From Chaenocephalus aceratus (lineage: Eukaryota; Chordata; Actinopteri; Perciformes; Channichthyidae), in NCBI GenBank assembly GCA_023974075.1, contig CM043797.1:11772401-11836400 (forward strand): 64,000 nucleotides of DNA, written 5' to 3'. Positions within the stretch are counted from its first letter, which is position 1, and each line of letters begins with the position of its first letter. The position numbers and the translations under genes are program-made. A model generated the notes under the pieces. That model did not search any database and was not told the DNA's origin. It saw only the letters and a program-made list of their open reading frames with translations. Below are positions 10,881-20,969 of the stretch, piece after piece.

Positions 10881-11687
10881 TAGGCCTGTGACAAACAGCC
10901 AAAAAGGGCTTTAGTTTTCGAGATACCGCTCCCGGAGTTAGGACAAAACACAACTTACTTTTTTCCTCATCTCTAAGGCCTCCCATACATGAAATGGATT
11001 GTTGTATACAAATATTTTACTGCAAAAGTGGTGAAATTGATATATAAAGTTAGACACCTCAAACAAAAAATAAAGCCTGGCTGTATGGGGGTTGAGGCAT
11101 ATAAAACTCATGTAGATTCACAATGGAATGTCTGATAGGTTTAAAACTTGGCATACCTGAGGACATCCCTCTGCATTATAGAAAAGACTGAATGTCAATA
11201 TATTACTGTAAATTGGAGATACAGTCATTTGAACACATACCTACAATAGGCGGAAATGTAAATCTATGTAGAATGTTCTCTTTACTTTGTAGTGACTCTG
11301 ACATGGATTGCCATAGCACACTTATGAGGGCTTGTTGGAAAGGTGTGGTTCTACTGAATCAGCAATAATAATTGTGTAAAGGTAGCTTACATACTCATGG
11401 AGTTATGTCACTAAACGTATAAGGTGTCCCAAATGGGGAAAATATGAAATAGTCCTAATTAAATCTATAGTATCACCAATTAATTTGATTTTGACTTCAC
11501 TTATCAGGGGTGGAAAATATTAACAAATCATCTTGAGTAGAAGTCCCTAAAATGTATGACAACTTGAGAATTGTTAATAATAATAATAATAACCCATACT
11601 TTTTTAAGTAAAATATTGCAACTTCAACATTAGTGCAGAGAAAATGCAGGCCTAAAATGCAATAGAACTACTAACGAAGTAGTAGTT
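10881..11687. other. No recognisable gene
   Basis: AT-rich sequence with a short (TAA)n run near 11578-11590. A GGGGTGGAAAATATTAAC motif near 11508 may be a decayed hAT MITE end. Nothing else is identifiable. Confidence 0.45.
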
Positions 11688-11987
11688 GGACATCAGCTCG
11701 TCGCGGGCGATGTTGGTGGTCAGAAACTGATCCACTACGAACTGCAACACCTTGATTTTACTCTCAAGAGGACCATAAGGATACTCATCCCACTTCCTGA
11801 TAGGGCAGAACGTGATGGTACTCCCGGTCGCTCTCGCAGTACGCGCGCAAAACCTCCGGCCACGTCATGCCGTCGATAAAATACAGAGTGGAGTTGACGC
11901 TGTCTTTAGGTCGGCAAGGGCAAACGTGGTGTTGGAGGTGTCTTCTTCACGTAGGATGACCTTCAAGAGGGCAATATGTGTCTCTGC
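11688..11987 (-). pseudogene. bptf: BPTF-like coding fragment (processed or duplicated pseudogene)
   Basis: Read on the minus strand it gives LREEDTSNTTFALADLK, then after a one-base loss SVNSTLYFIDGMTWPEVLRA, YCESDREYHHVLPYQEV, and after a one-base gain EYPYGPLESKIKVLQFVVDQ and FLTTNIARDELMS. This matches the conserved region after the DDT domain of BPTF, the large nucleosome-remodelling (NURF) subunit, just before its first PHD finger. Only about 100 residues are present, with two frameshifts and no flanking BPTF sequence. No intron interrupts them, which fits a retrocopy, but I cannot confirm that the parent gene has introns here. Confidence 0.75.
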
Positions 11988-12374
11988 TCATATTGTTTAT
12001 CGACGGCCCAGCAACTCAAGCTTATGCTCCTCATAACAGCAAGTCATTCAGCTCTGTAGAGAATCAAGAAGTTATACTACAGTATTTGACTCCACCTGCT
12101 TTATCTGCATCTCATTGCCTTCGTGGGTTTCTTCACAAACTGACAGGTAAATCATTGCAAATATTTTTGGACTGTGAAAAGATGGGACATTGTCAAATAA
12201 AATGGCTAATTAGCTAACTGGAAAGTGACCTAGCTTAATGTTTCATTAATGTAACAGAGCCTGTCCAGTAGCCTATATTCACAATAGACTATGTTTCTCC
12301 TGGCTTAATTAGTATCACTGGTAACTGTACAATTCTGAAGTGTATCTCTTTTCTTTTTTTTCAATTTTACCAGA

Positions 12375-12611
12375 ATGGAGAGTGATGTACAAACAGTGGA
12401 TCCAAATCGTTGTATCATCTGTGGTAAACATTTTGAAAAAGGGAAGAAACAAGATCCATATGTCAAAAATCCCACAGCAGAAGGCCTCCAACGTATACTA
12501 AATGTTGCTCAACAGAGAGATGATGATGTTCATAAAACTCTCTCTCCATATACAGATGATATACTTTCGTTTAAAATAAAGGTATCATATCATCGATCAT
12601 GTAGAGCTTTA
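12375..12611 (+). pseudogene. Unrecognised Cys/His exon fragment, cut by a MITE
   Basis: After a pyrimidine tract and a possible acceptor (TTTTACCAG at 12365-12373) an ATG opens a frame encoding DPNRCIICGKHFEKGKK and ending DILSFKIKVSYHRSCRAL. The C-x2-C plus Y-H-x2-C pattern suggests a small zinc-binding domain of a kind seen in uncharacterised, often transposon-associated, fish proteins. The frame runs into a MITE at 12613, and the sequence after the MITE soon gives a stop. I do not recognise a named gene. Confidence 0.4.
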
Positions 12612-12612
12612 A

Positions 12613-14007
12613 AGGTGACATGTCATGCTTTTCCAGTTATTACCATCCCCTTGTGTGTTATGAAGGTTTTTTATGCATGTAAACGGTGTGCAGAGTCAAA
12701 ACCCTCAAAGTACACCCTGTAGCGAGTACAACTCTAACGGCCCGTCTACACTACAGCGTCGACAGCGTCGAAAACTCCAATCTGCCCATTCACTTTCAAT
12801 GGGGTGACGTCACGTTGCCTCGCTTTTTCGCCGAACTGAATTGTGGGTAGCAGAGCGGTCCGTCTCCGCTGTCAGAAGTTGAACAATGTTCAACTTCTGA
12901 CGCCGGAGTAGCCAGCGCCAGCGCCAGCCAATCAAATCCCGTTTCTGAAAATCTGACAGCTGAAGCCGTAGCCAATAAAACCGCATCTAAGCTGGGAGAG
13001 ATATCCCGCCGTTCATTTCTATATTTCAAAAAAGTTGGAGGAGAAACTAACTATCGCCGTAGCAATCACCCGGTTTTGTATGACCAGACCCTCTTCACCT
13101 ACCGGGATACAAACCGGAGGAACCAGGCATGGAGGGAGGTGGCAGAGACAGTGGGGGAAACTGGTAGGTTTTCGCCTGTTTGGGGAGTTTATATATATAT
13201 TGCTCCCATAAAATCCCCGGGGTTTTTTTGCTTTGTATGTCGGGGGCGGGAGATTCATGTGATTGGTTGTTGGTCGTGTTGCTTGAATACAATCCCCAAG
13301 CTCCAGACACGCCCAGCTCCAAGCTTTTTTTGAAGCTGTAGTGTGGACGGGCCGTAAGTAACACAGAAAATACCTCCCCAAAACGCCTCGTTGGAGATAG
13401 TCATTGTCCATTTGATTCTTCCGGGTACATCATGATGTCATGTCGTCCCCGGAACGAAATGGACCAATCCGTGGAGCCGTTACGTTACGTCCGCGGAGCC
13501 GTTACGTTAAGACCCCGCTGATTGGTCCAAATTGACCAATGCTGATTTCTCCTCCCTGCTGCAGGCTGATAACAGACAGTTGGGATCGCGGCGAAATTCT
13601 CTCTGCAGACCCATTCTCACAGCGTTTATCAACCTTTTTCTTACTCAATATCAAGCCACACTTATTGATTTTACTTGCGCTGTGACTTTGTGTGTGCTCA
13701 GGATGAGTTTGGCTGTGTATCGCTAAATAAGGAAACAACACCTCCACGGAGCTCAGCGCGATTCACAACGTCCCGACTGGTCCCGACCAATCGGAGCACA
13801 CTGGGCTCACAGGGAGGGGGGGGGGGGGGGGCAAGAGCTGCAACGAGCCGTTTAGTGGAGAGAGTGAATACTGCTGAATACACATACTATACAGAGATGC
13901 TGTATGCGAAACCAATGTGAGTTTGAAAAATTGCACAATGTAAATCTATTCTAGTATACCTCAACAATGGAATTATGATCAGTGGAAATGGCCATGACAT
14001 GGGACCT
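12613..14007. mobile_element. TTAA-flanked MITE carrying nested insertions
   Basis: Termini AGGTGACATGTCATG and (inverted) AGGTCCCATGTCATGG are flanked by TTAA (12609-12612 and 14008-14011). Inside are a complete Harbinger-type MITE (12738-13354) and, at about 13590-13670, sequence identical in type to the arms of the foldback element at 43658-45305. A second copy of the right end lies inverted at 17081-17240. No coding capacity. Confidence 0.7.
12738..13354. mobile_element. PIF/Harbinger-type MITE
   Basis: The 617-bp element begins CGGCCCGTCTACACTACAGC and ends in its near-perfect complement, flanked by TAA (12735-12737 and 13355-13357), the three-base target usual for PIF/Harbinger. GC-rich and stem-forming; no transposase. 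Confidence 0.8.
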
Positions 14008-14304
14008 TTAATGTGAACTTGCTGAAGAGAGTATATGCACAATTCTTTTTGTGCAGTAATATGATAGAAACAAAAATGTGCTGCATTAAATTGCTGACAA
14101 AAAGGCCTGCCAATTATTTTAAGTAACTAGGTCATGAATTCAGGAAAGATACATTGTTGATGAGTTTTTCAATTGTAATTTTAGCTTGCACATTTCAGAA
14201 CAACAAGGTGAGGGCCATCTGCTTCCAAGAAGGCAGAATCTCCATGCTCAATAAACCAACACTTTGCAACTCACACAAAAACAATCTAAAGGATAATAGT
14301 TTTT

Positions 14305-14612
14305 AAGATTAACATCACTTTATTAATCCCCGAGGGAAATTCAGTTATTTACTCTGTTTTTGTACATTGTAGTGACATGCACTGATATAGAGGTGTCAGA
14401 GCGAAGGGGTTTTTCGTCGCCCAGGAGAGGAACTGGCACCTCTGCAGCTAGCAGTCAAGACTATGTATTTTTGATCCGATCGGGACATGAAAGGCAACCC
14501 TTTGGTTCCCAAGCCAAGCCCTACAGATTGAGCAGCGGCCCCCCGGCCTGCATTTGACCTGTCCTCACCGACGGGGTGAACGCTGGAAGGCAACAATAAC
14601 TGGTGGATTACC
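14305..14612 (-). repeat. LINE/SINE 3' end fragment
   Basis: On the minus strand the fragment ends GAATTTCCCTCGGGGATTAA TAAAGTG, the common 3' end of teleost L2-like LINEs and their SINEs. The upstream part (14390-14610) belongs to the same kind of dispersed repeat. No intact frame. Confidence 0.5.
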
Positions 14613-14888
14613 AATTGTAGGAATAAACTCTAGTTAATCCAGATGATTTTATTACACACACAAATATGATTACATGATCTGAGAACAAAATTGAAAATGT
14701 ACATTAAGTAAATAAACATTTATATTTAGGTTGTTGGATGAAGAACATTTAAAATTGAAAAAGAGCTAAATGTAATGTCATGTTTAAATGTAATGAAAAG
14801 AAAGTCTGCTCAGGTGGTATGTAATGTCAGATAAAGCGACCAATATTCATTTTGAACCAATTAGCTTTCTGTAATGTTGAAGCATCCA

Positions 14889-15098
14889 TTTATTGCTTCT
14901 AGTATCCCTTTTTAAATTCTCAGTAACTCTGACCTTGCACAAAAATCTCACATATTTTCTTGTCAAATAAAAAGAAAACAAGTCTGTGGGGTTTCCTAGG
15001 CAAAGTGAAATGTCTGTTCCGAATCAGTCGGCCTGTTGGGGTTGCCGAGGTTCCGCTTTAAGTTCTGACACAGGTCCCTGGTTCTGTGTGCATAGCGG
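14889..15098 (-). other. tmem199: Probable tmem199 3' UTR with poly(A) signal
   Basis: Downstream of the tmem199 stop codon on the minus strand. TTTATT at 14889-14894 reads AATAAA on the minus strand, about 205 bases after the stop, and is the first good poly(A) signal. Confidence 0.45.
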
Positions 15099-18000
15099 CT
15101 ATGGTTCTCCTAGTTCCCCCTCCATAGTCCGGACCAGCACATACAGCTCAGCGAGCCCCACAACAGAGGCAGCGATCACAGCCGCTAATACTCTCTGGAA
15201 AACAAATACAAAGCCAAAGTTAACCATAACCTTTTGGTGAATACAAACACATTCAAAGAAAAGAACACCAGATATTGTCCCCTAGTGGTCACCTATGTAG
15301 TAAATCGTCTACAAAAGACTACAATTTCTACGGCTCCAGCCTTTGAGAGACACATATGTGCAACCTTTGTGGGAGATGCCGTGGAAACGGTTTTTCACTT
15401 GAACTCTGACTTTGTAACTAATAACATATTAGATACAACATAATAGAAATTTTTTTAATCATTGTATCTGAGTTTTGCATCTTTTGTCTTGGTTTGTTTG
15501 ATTTTTGAACTAACCACAAGTCATACAAAATCAACACATCATCAGAAGCTCAACAAGTCCTCACAACTGTGAGTAAAACTAATAAAGAAAATACGTTATA
15601 AATGTCTGTTTGAAAGTGTTGCTTAAGGAAACAAAAAGGAAGGAAGTCGGGACAATAGGTTTTAAGCTGCCGAGATGAACAGCACTGCATGTAGCTACGT
15701 TAACTTAAGAGCCTATTACATGTACAGATTTAAAATGAAATGTAATCTTACCGCTGCAGTGTCAGTGAACAGGTACTGACTCCCCATATATGAACAGGCA
15801 AAAGCAGCAACCACTGTCACCAGGAAGTTGAATATTGTCGCCACCACTGCTTTGACCGATCGCACTGGAGGAGAGAAAAAACAAACACAAGTTCAGAGGA
15901 AGTTCCTAAGGCCAGAGGGGATCATCGTTCATAGCGACGTCACTCTTCCTATCGTTGTGAAGCAGTTTCACCAAGCGTTGGATTGTTCACCCGCTAATAG
16001 GGAACGTGGGTCTGGTTTGAACCGTCATGAGACAGGTACCTTTTACCCTACTGATGATGTGTTGTTGCAATAGTAATCCTAATCCTCGGTTATGTGTATG
16101 TGATTATCCGCCTGACTGTCCGCAGCTAATCTCGCAAACTACTTACTAGGCCATTGGCCTAATATTTATTGTGCCCATTGATAACTGTATGTTCAAGGAA
16201 TTTGATGTTGTTGTTGCGATGATTCACAGCTTGACTGGTTGACTCCTCTTAACTGGCAGGTTAAGCAACAGGCATCTTCGTCAATTCGCTACCTTATGCC
16301 CTAAACCTTACCTATTCTGTTTCAGGACACAGTTTGGCCATGTTCCATACCCACTGTGTTATAATACACTAGTAAGGCGATTAGGCGATAAATACATACA
16401 CATTTCTGTTTTCTTCACCAGCATTACGAATGTAAGGGAGTGAGGAGGGAGTGTCTAGTGAAATTCTACTTTTTATATGATTGGCAGGGGAAGATCTGCA
16501 CTCTATTGGACATCTTTTTCTAGTTTTCAATGTAATACTTTCATGGCTTTATGTGCTCCCGGGGCCTGAATCCTTCCAGTAGCTTTTGCGCATTGGTGCT
16601 GCATTGCTTCAACGATGGGAAGAAAGTGCTTAAAAGCTGCGGTGCCAGCAGAAGAAGGGAGAGGTGTCTAATGGAGGGACTGCTGGTGGTTCTGCCTCCA
16701 AACCTAGTATTTATCTATGTTTTTTAGTTTTAAATGGGGGCTCATCTGGGATATGAACCAGAGACCTTTTTACATCCCCCAAACATATACAATATGAAAT
16801 ACATAAATTATATATAATTCAGCCTCTGATTTCTATAATTAGGATCCTATAATAAGTGATGGCAAATGTGTATCACACTCACTTTCCCGTCCAAAATCTG
16901 CTAGCGATCCATTGCGGTTGATTTCCTGAAGACAAAAAAAGATATTTATCACAAGGTAAAATATTGGCAAAAATACCAATGTAGTCCTCTGAGATATAAT
17001 ATGTTTATTTTTTATCAAGTATCACATAATATTATCATCAACGCATCGTATTTTCTCCACGTATAGTAAAATGCTGTCAGTTTTAAAAGGTCCCATGTCA
17101 TGGCCAATTCTACTGATCATAATTCCATTGTCGAGGTATACTAGAATAGATTTACATTGTTCAATGTTCCAAACTCACATTGGTTTCTCATACAGCATCT
17201 CTGTATAGAATGTGTATTCACTCTCAGCACTGCACCATCAGTGTCTGATTCATTAAAACAACAACCTTGTTAAACAGCATTACCATATGCATAATGCTAT
17301 ACTTTGTGGCCACACGCCGTTGCCAAGCAACGCTTATTGTTTAGGTCAGGGGTGTCAAACTCAATTTCATCGCGGGCCACATCAGCATTATGGTTGCACT
17401 CAAAGGGCCGGTTGTAACTATATAAATATACATATAATATATATAAAATAATGTGTTATATTACATTATTGCCTTTGAATTGGATTATTATCGGATGGGA
17501 TAATAACTTAGTAATTAACTACCAACTACGTCTGAAAGCAGAAGTCTAGGGCAAACAATAGCAAGTCTCTTCAGTGCGCATGTCACAAAACGAGATGCAT
17601 TGTGGGACATGTAGTTTATGGGCAACCTGATTCTGTGAAGCGGCATGTAACCGTATATTAAAAGGTATTATATTCTTTGCAAGCTCTTGCGGGGCCACAG
17701 AAAATGAAGTCGCGGGCCGGATGTGGCCCCCGGGCCTTGAGTTTGACACCCCTGGTTTAGGTCCTTTGATAAGCAGGCAGTCATATCATTAACTAGAACT
17801 AGCTAGATCTGATAGATTTGGACATAAACGTGAGTGAAGTATAACTGGACGCAAGAGAGAGAGAGAGATCAGAGAACAGATCAGCTGCTGGTGACAGACA
17901 ACACGCAGCTCTGCATGATCACAGCTGTGACGGACCGCTAAGCGGTGCAAAATACACTAAGAGTTAGACCTAACACACTTAGCTATTTCATCTACTCTGG

Positions 18001-19758
18001 AACTAGTTAAAACTAGTTATACATATATTTATTCTTTACTGTCGGGTCACTTATTACAGGTTCAGCGAGCTGCACGAGACTGACGGGCTGTCAGGAGAGG
18101 GAGAGGAAAAGAGAGCACCCCGTTTATTTTTTCCCATTTTATTATCCAGAATGACAGTAAACTTTTGAAGAAAGTAGTTCATCTACTATTAGTAGTTTGT
18201 TTAAATGCATTAATTACGTTTTTACCATTAACATAAAATAAATCTCACGTACCCCCTGCAGTACTCCAACGTACACTAGGGGTCTGCGTACCCCCATTTG
18301 AGAACCACTGCTGTATAGGATAAATGTACCTGAGTGTTGACATTTCGTGTCATTCTGTTGTATTCCTCATTGGCCAGCTTGGCTTTGATCCTCTCAAGAC
18401 GTGCGACGAGAACTGGGTTCTGAGGGAGAAAAGTCACCATTTTATTTCAATTGTTTGGAACATCTTGAAGTTTATGAGCAAACTTGGAAAGGAAAATACT
18501 GCACTTAAATTTGTATAGGGATAGGATGCAGCTGTGGGCTCAAAATACACTAAACTATTTATTTTATCACAATGGAGCTTAAGTGAATGGTATTTTAACT
18601 TGTTAGCTTGCTGCATTGTTTCCTGCATGCTGTGATTACAACAAAACACTATTGGACATGTTAGAGATTTAACAGACATATATAGTGCCTCTATATTGGG
18701 CGTAACCATGGTTTCACTTACTCTGGGAGGCTTCACAACCTCAGGCAGGTGCAGCGAGCTTTCCTCCAAAACCTCATGCAGGTAGAAGGGATGCCCTGCA
18801 AGAAAAAAGTCAAACATAACTTAACATTACATACTACTGGCATGGCATCTAGAAGAGACTATTTTATATCGTGTCAGAACTCTTTAGCATTGGTTTGCTA
18901 AAGCTTGAAGACAGGAGTTAATGTCTTTAATATTGATCACATTAATTGTGACTTTATCTTGGGATGTTGATAAATGAAATAATACAGTGAAAGCTTTATA
19001 TTTACATTACTAACAGTTCATATTAAGTTTGTAAAAAATCCGCTATCAAATTATACTTTACTTTCACAGAGTTTAAGTATTTAACCATCATCAGTCTTGA
19101 CTCTTCATAATGAATACGAAATATTACTTGATTTTTTTTTAATTTTAACCTTTTGAGTGGCAGATTGTTTACAGTTTGTAAAGACACATTGTGTTTTTGT
19201 TTAGCTTAGCACGAACATTTATTTTGATGGATTTCAAGGGAAACTTTGTGTCATCAAGGGTCTGAGTCTCTGTATTTTGGCTATACAGTTTGTTATGGAA
19301 TAAACTTCAAAATTCTAAAAGATAAATAGATACATAAGTAAATTATATATATATATATATATATATAAACACAGATAAAAACAAAATGCCCAAAAAGTGC
19401 CTCTACAAGGGTAATTTAGAAATACATAGATAACTATTATTGCCTTACGGTTACACTATATATAAGGATAACTATATAAAGGACTAAAATACCTTTAATG
19501 TGAAGGGTACATACTCCACATAATGTCGTTTAAGGAAACAGTATCATTAACGTTAGTACATTACAGAACTTTACCATTGTCCTGGAGGTACTTCTTCAGT
19601 GTTCTGGCTGTACTGAAGGACAGGGTTGTGGGTTCTGTTTTTCCAAGTGTCTCCTCGAGTTCTTCCATCAATCTCTGCGGCAGACACGAGTCAGTCTTCT
19701 CTAATAATTCCGCCACCTTATTTCGGAATGAATCCCCGACCACAAACGACGAAGCCAT
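15099..19758 (-). CDS. tmem199: TMEM199, V-ATPase assembly factor (Vma12 homologue), six exons
   Basis: An ER/ERGIC membrane protein that helps assemble the V0 sector of the vacuolar H+-ATPase. Exons in gene order: 19758-19575, 18795-18722, 18419-18330, 16925-16883, 15864-15752, 15194-15099. All introns are GT-AG and the sum is exactly 600 nt, 199 residues plus stop, close to the human protein (about 208). Recognisable blocks: [19 protein letters not shown] in exon 2, [19 protein letters not shown] in exon 3, [20 protein letters not shown] in exon 5, [20 protein letters not shown] in exon 6. Two hydrophobic helices are expected at about residues 135-155 and 168-190, with a cytosolic N-terminal domain. 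The ATG at 19758 is chosen because it gives the family's MASS-type start. Intron 3 is enlarged by MITEs. Confidence 0.93.
17081..18170. mobile_element. tmem199: TTAA-type MITE copy in tmem199 intron 3
   Basis: Starts AAGGTCCCATGTCATGGCC and its first 160 bp are the inverted counterpart of 13850-14007. A hAT MITE (17347-17754) interrupts it. The GCTGTCAGGAGAGGGAGAGG segment near 18090 is typical of this MITE type; the far end is not clear. Confidence 0.5.
17347..17754. mobile_element. hAT MITE with perfect 8-bp target duplication
   Basis: The 408-bp element begins CAGGGGTGTCAAACTCAATT and ends TTGAGTTTGACACCCCTG, flanked by GTTTAGGT (17339-17346 and 17755-17762). Complete sister of the truncated copy at 10440. 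Confidence 0.92.
18240..18318. repeat. hAT MITE terminal fragment
   Basis: Ends GTACCCCCATTTGAGAACCACTG, the inverted form of the common vertebrate hAT end CAGTGGTTCTCAAATGG. The opposite end was not found. Confidence 0.5.
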
Positions 19759-20961
19759 GGCTAAATCCACCTGACTGTGACTGGAAGACTGCTGTAAAGC
19801 TTCGCAACTGTCTAGATAAATGTATATTTTGTCAAGCTACTTCACAGTGAACATATACCTACTTGAAAGGACGTCAATAATATCGTTAACTGTATACATT
19901 ATTACACAAATAAATTCGACGTTTATCCGCTAATAACGCTAGCGAGAGATAAAAATAAAACACAAGTAAGCAGCCATGTTGTTTCCCTTGTGACATGATG
20001 ATGCATTCGATCATGTGACCAACTCATGGGTAAAGAACCGTTCCTATCATTGCGCATTTTGTTTCAATGTGTCAAATTTCATTTAAAGTCTTTGTTAACT
20101 TTCAAATGTGTCTTGTGTTTTTTGACAAAATAATGTTTTATTCTATTATCAAACTCTAATGTTTCTCGCTGCACTACGTCTGAAATCCTCTCACAGGTGC
20201 CTTCATGGTCTGCTCACAAACTCGTCATGCCAAAATCGTGACGTCCCTTATGTTTCTGATGGGCAATTATTTGAAAATAAAATATTGCTTTTATCGCCTT
20301 CTTGCTAAATGTTTATTTTTGTATTTTTAGCATGCACAGCTCTTAGTAAATTACACAACGCTTGGTTTGGATTCAGTCCGTCTATTCCTGTGGATGTGGA
20401 ATTTCCCACAAAATTAACCTTAGAAAAAAACGACAACAATTGTTTCTATCTCATCACCTTCAGTACCATCATGTCTTTAACGGGATTTGGATTATTTGCC
20501 TATTTTATTCAGATGGTGTCGAACATCATACCAAACAATCTGATATACAATAAGTGACTTAATATAACTTATTCTAATTCACAGAATTACATTTGATTAA
20601 TAATATGTTTACGTTTATTTATTATAGTGATTACATATCAATATTTTTGAAGGATATATTCGATACAAAATGTTAAAGGAATTGTTAAACGTCATTATTT
20701 AACGTCATTTATTAATGAATAACCTCTATTTCCTAATTGAAACAACATGCTTTTCCAAATATCATACTTTGACTGTAACAAGAAAGTCTATTTTTGTAAC
20801 AAGCATGTAATGATAACACAAATACTGTCTGTTAAAAAGGACAAATAAATGCATGTGTATCTGAAGTTTATAATTGTCCTAAATACGACTCTTTAGACGT
20901 CCCCTGAATGCAGCATGTAACCTGATGTAAATGCGTGTGTGCGCGTGCCAGGTCTAGAAAC
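19759..20961. promoter_or_regulatory. Divergent tmem199/poldip2 intergenic promoter region
   Basis: The two start codons point away from each other across 1203 bp, so both promoters must lie here (5' UTRs cannot be delimited by eye). There is no convincing TATA box near either start. An 82-codon open frame at 20309-20557 shows no recognisable family and is probably not a gene. Confidence 0.6.
20011..20020. promoter_or_regulatory. Candidate M-box / CLEAR-like E-box
   Basis: TCATGTGACC (GGTCACATGA on the other strand), 253 bp upstream of the tmem199 ATG. It fits the M-box form bound by MITF/TFEB-family factors, which control V-ATPase and lysosome genes. This is a sequence match only; such 8-10 bp matches are frequent by chance. 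Confidence 0.3.
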
Positions 20962-20969
20962 ATGGCGGC
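20959..20969 (+). promoter_or_regulatory. poldip2: Candidate YY1 site overlapping poldip2 start codon
   Basis: AACATGGCGGC fits the AANATGGCGGC form of the YY1 motif, which in many TATA-less housekeeping and mitochondrial-protein genes overlaps the first ATG. Here the ATG of the motif is the start codon at 20962. Confidence 0.4.

Noticed and set aside
20309..20557. 82-codon hydrophobic frame between tmem199 and poldip2
   Set aside because: No recognisable family and no splice or start context. The hydrophobicity follows from AT-rich sequence.
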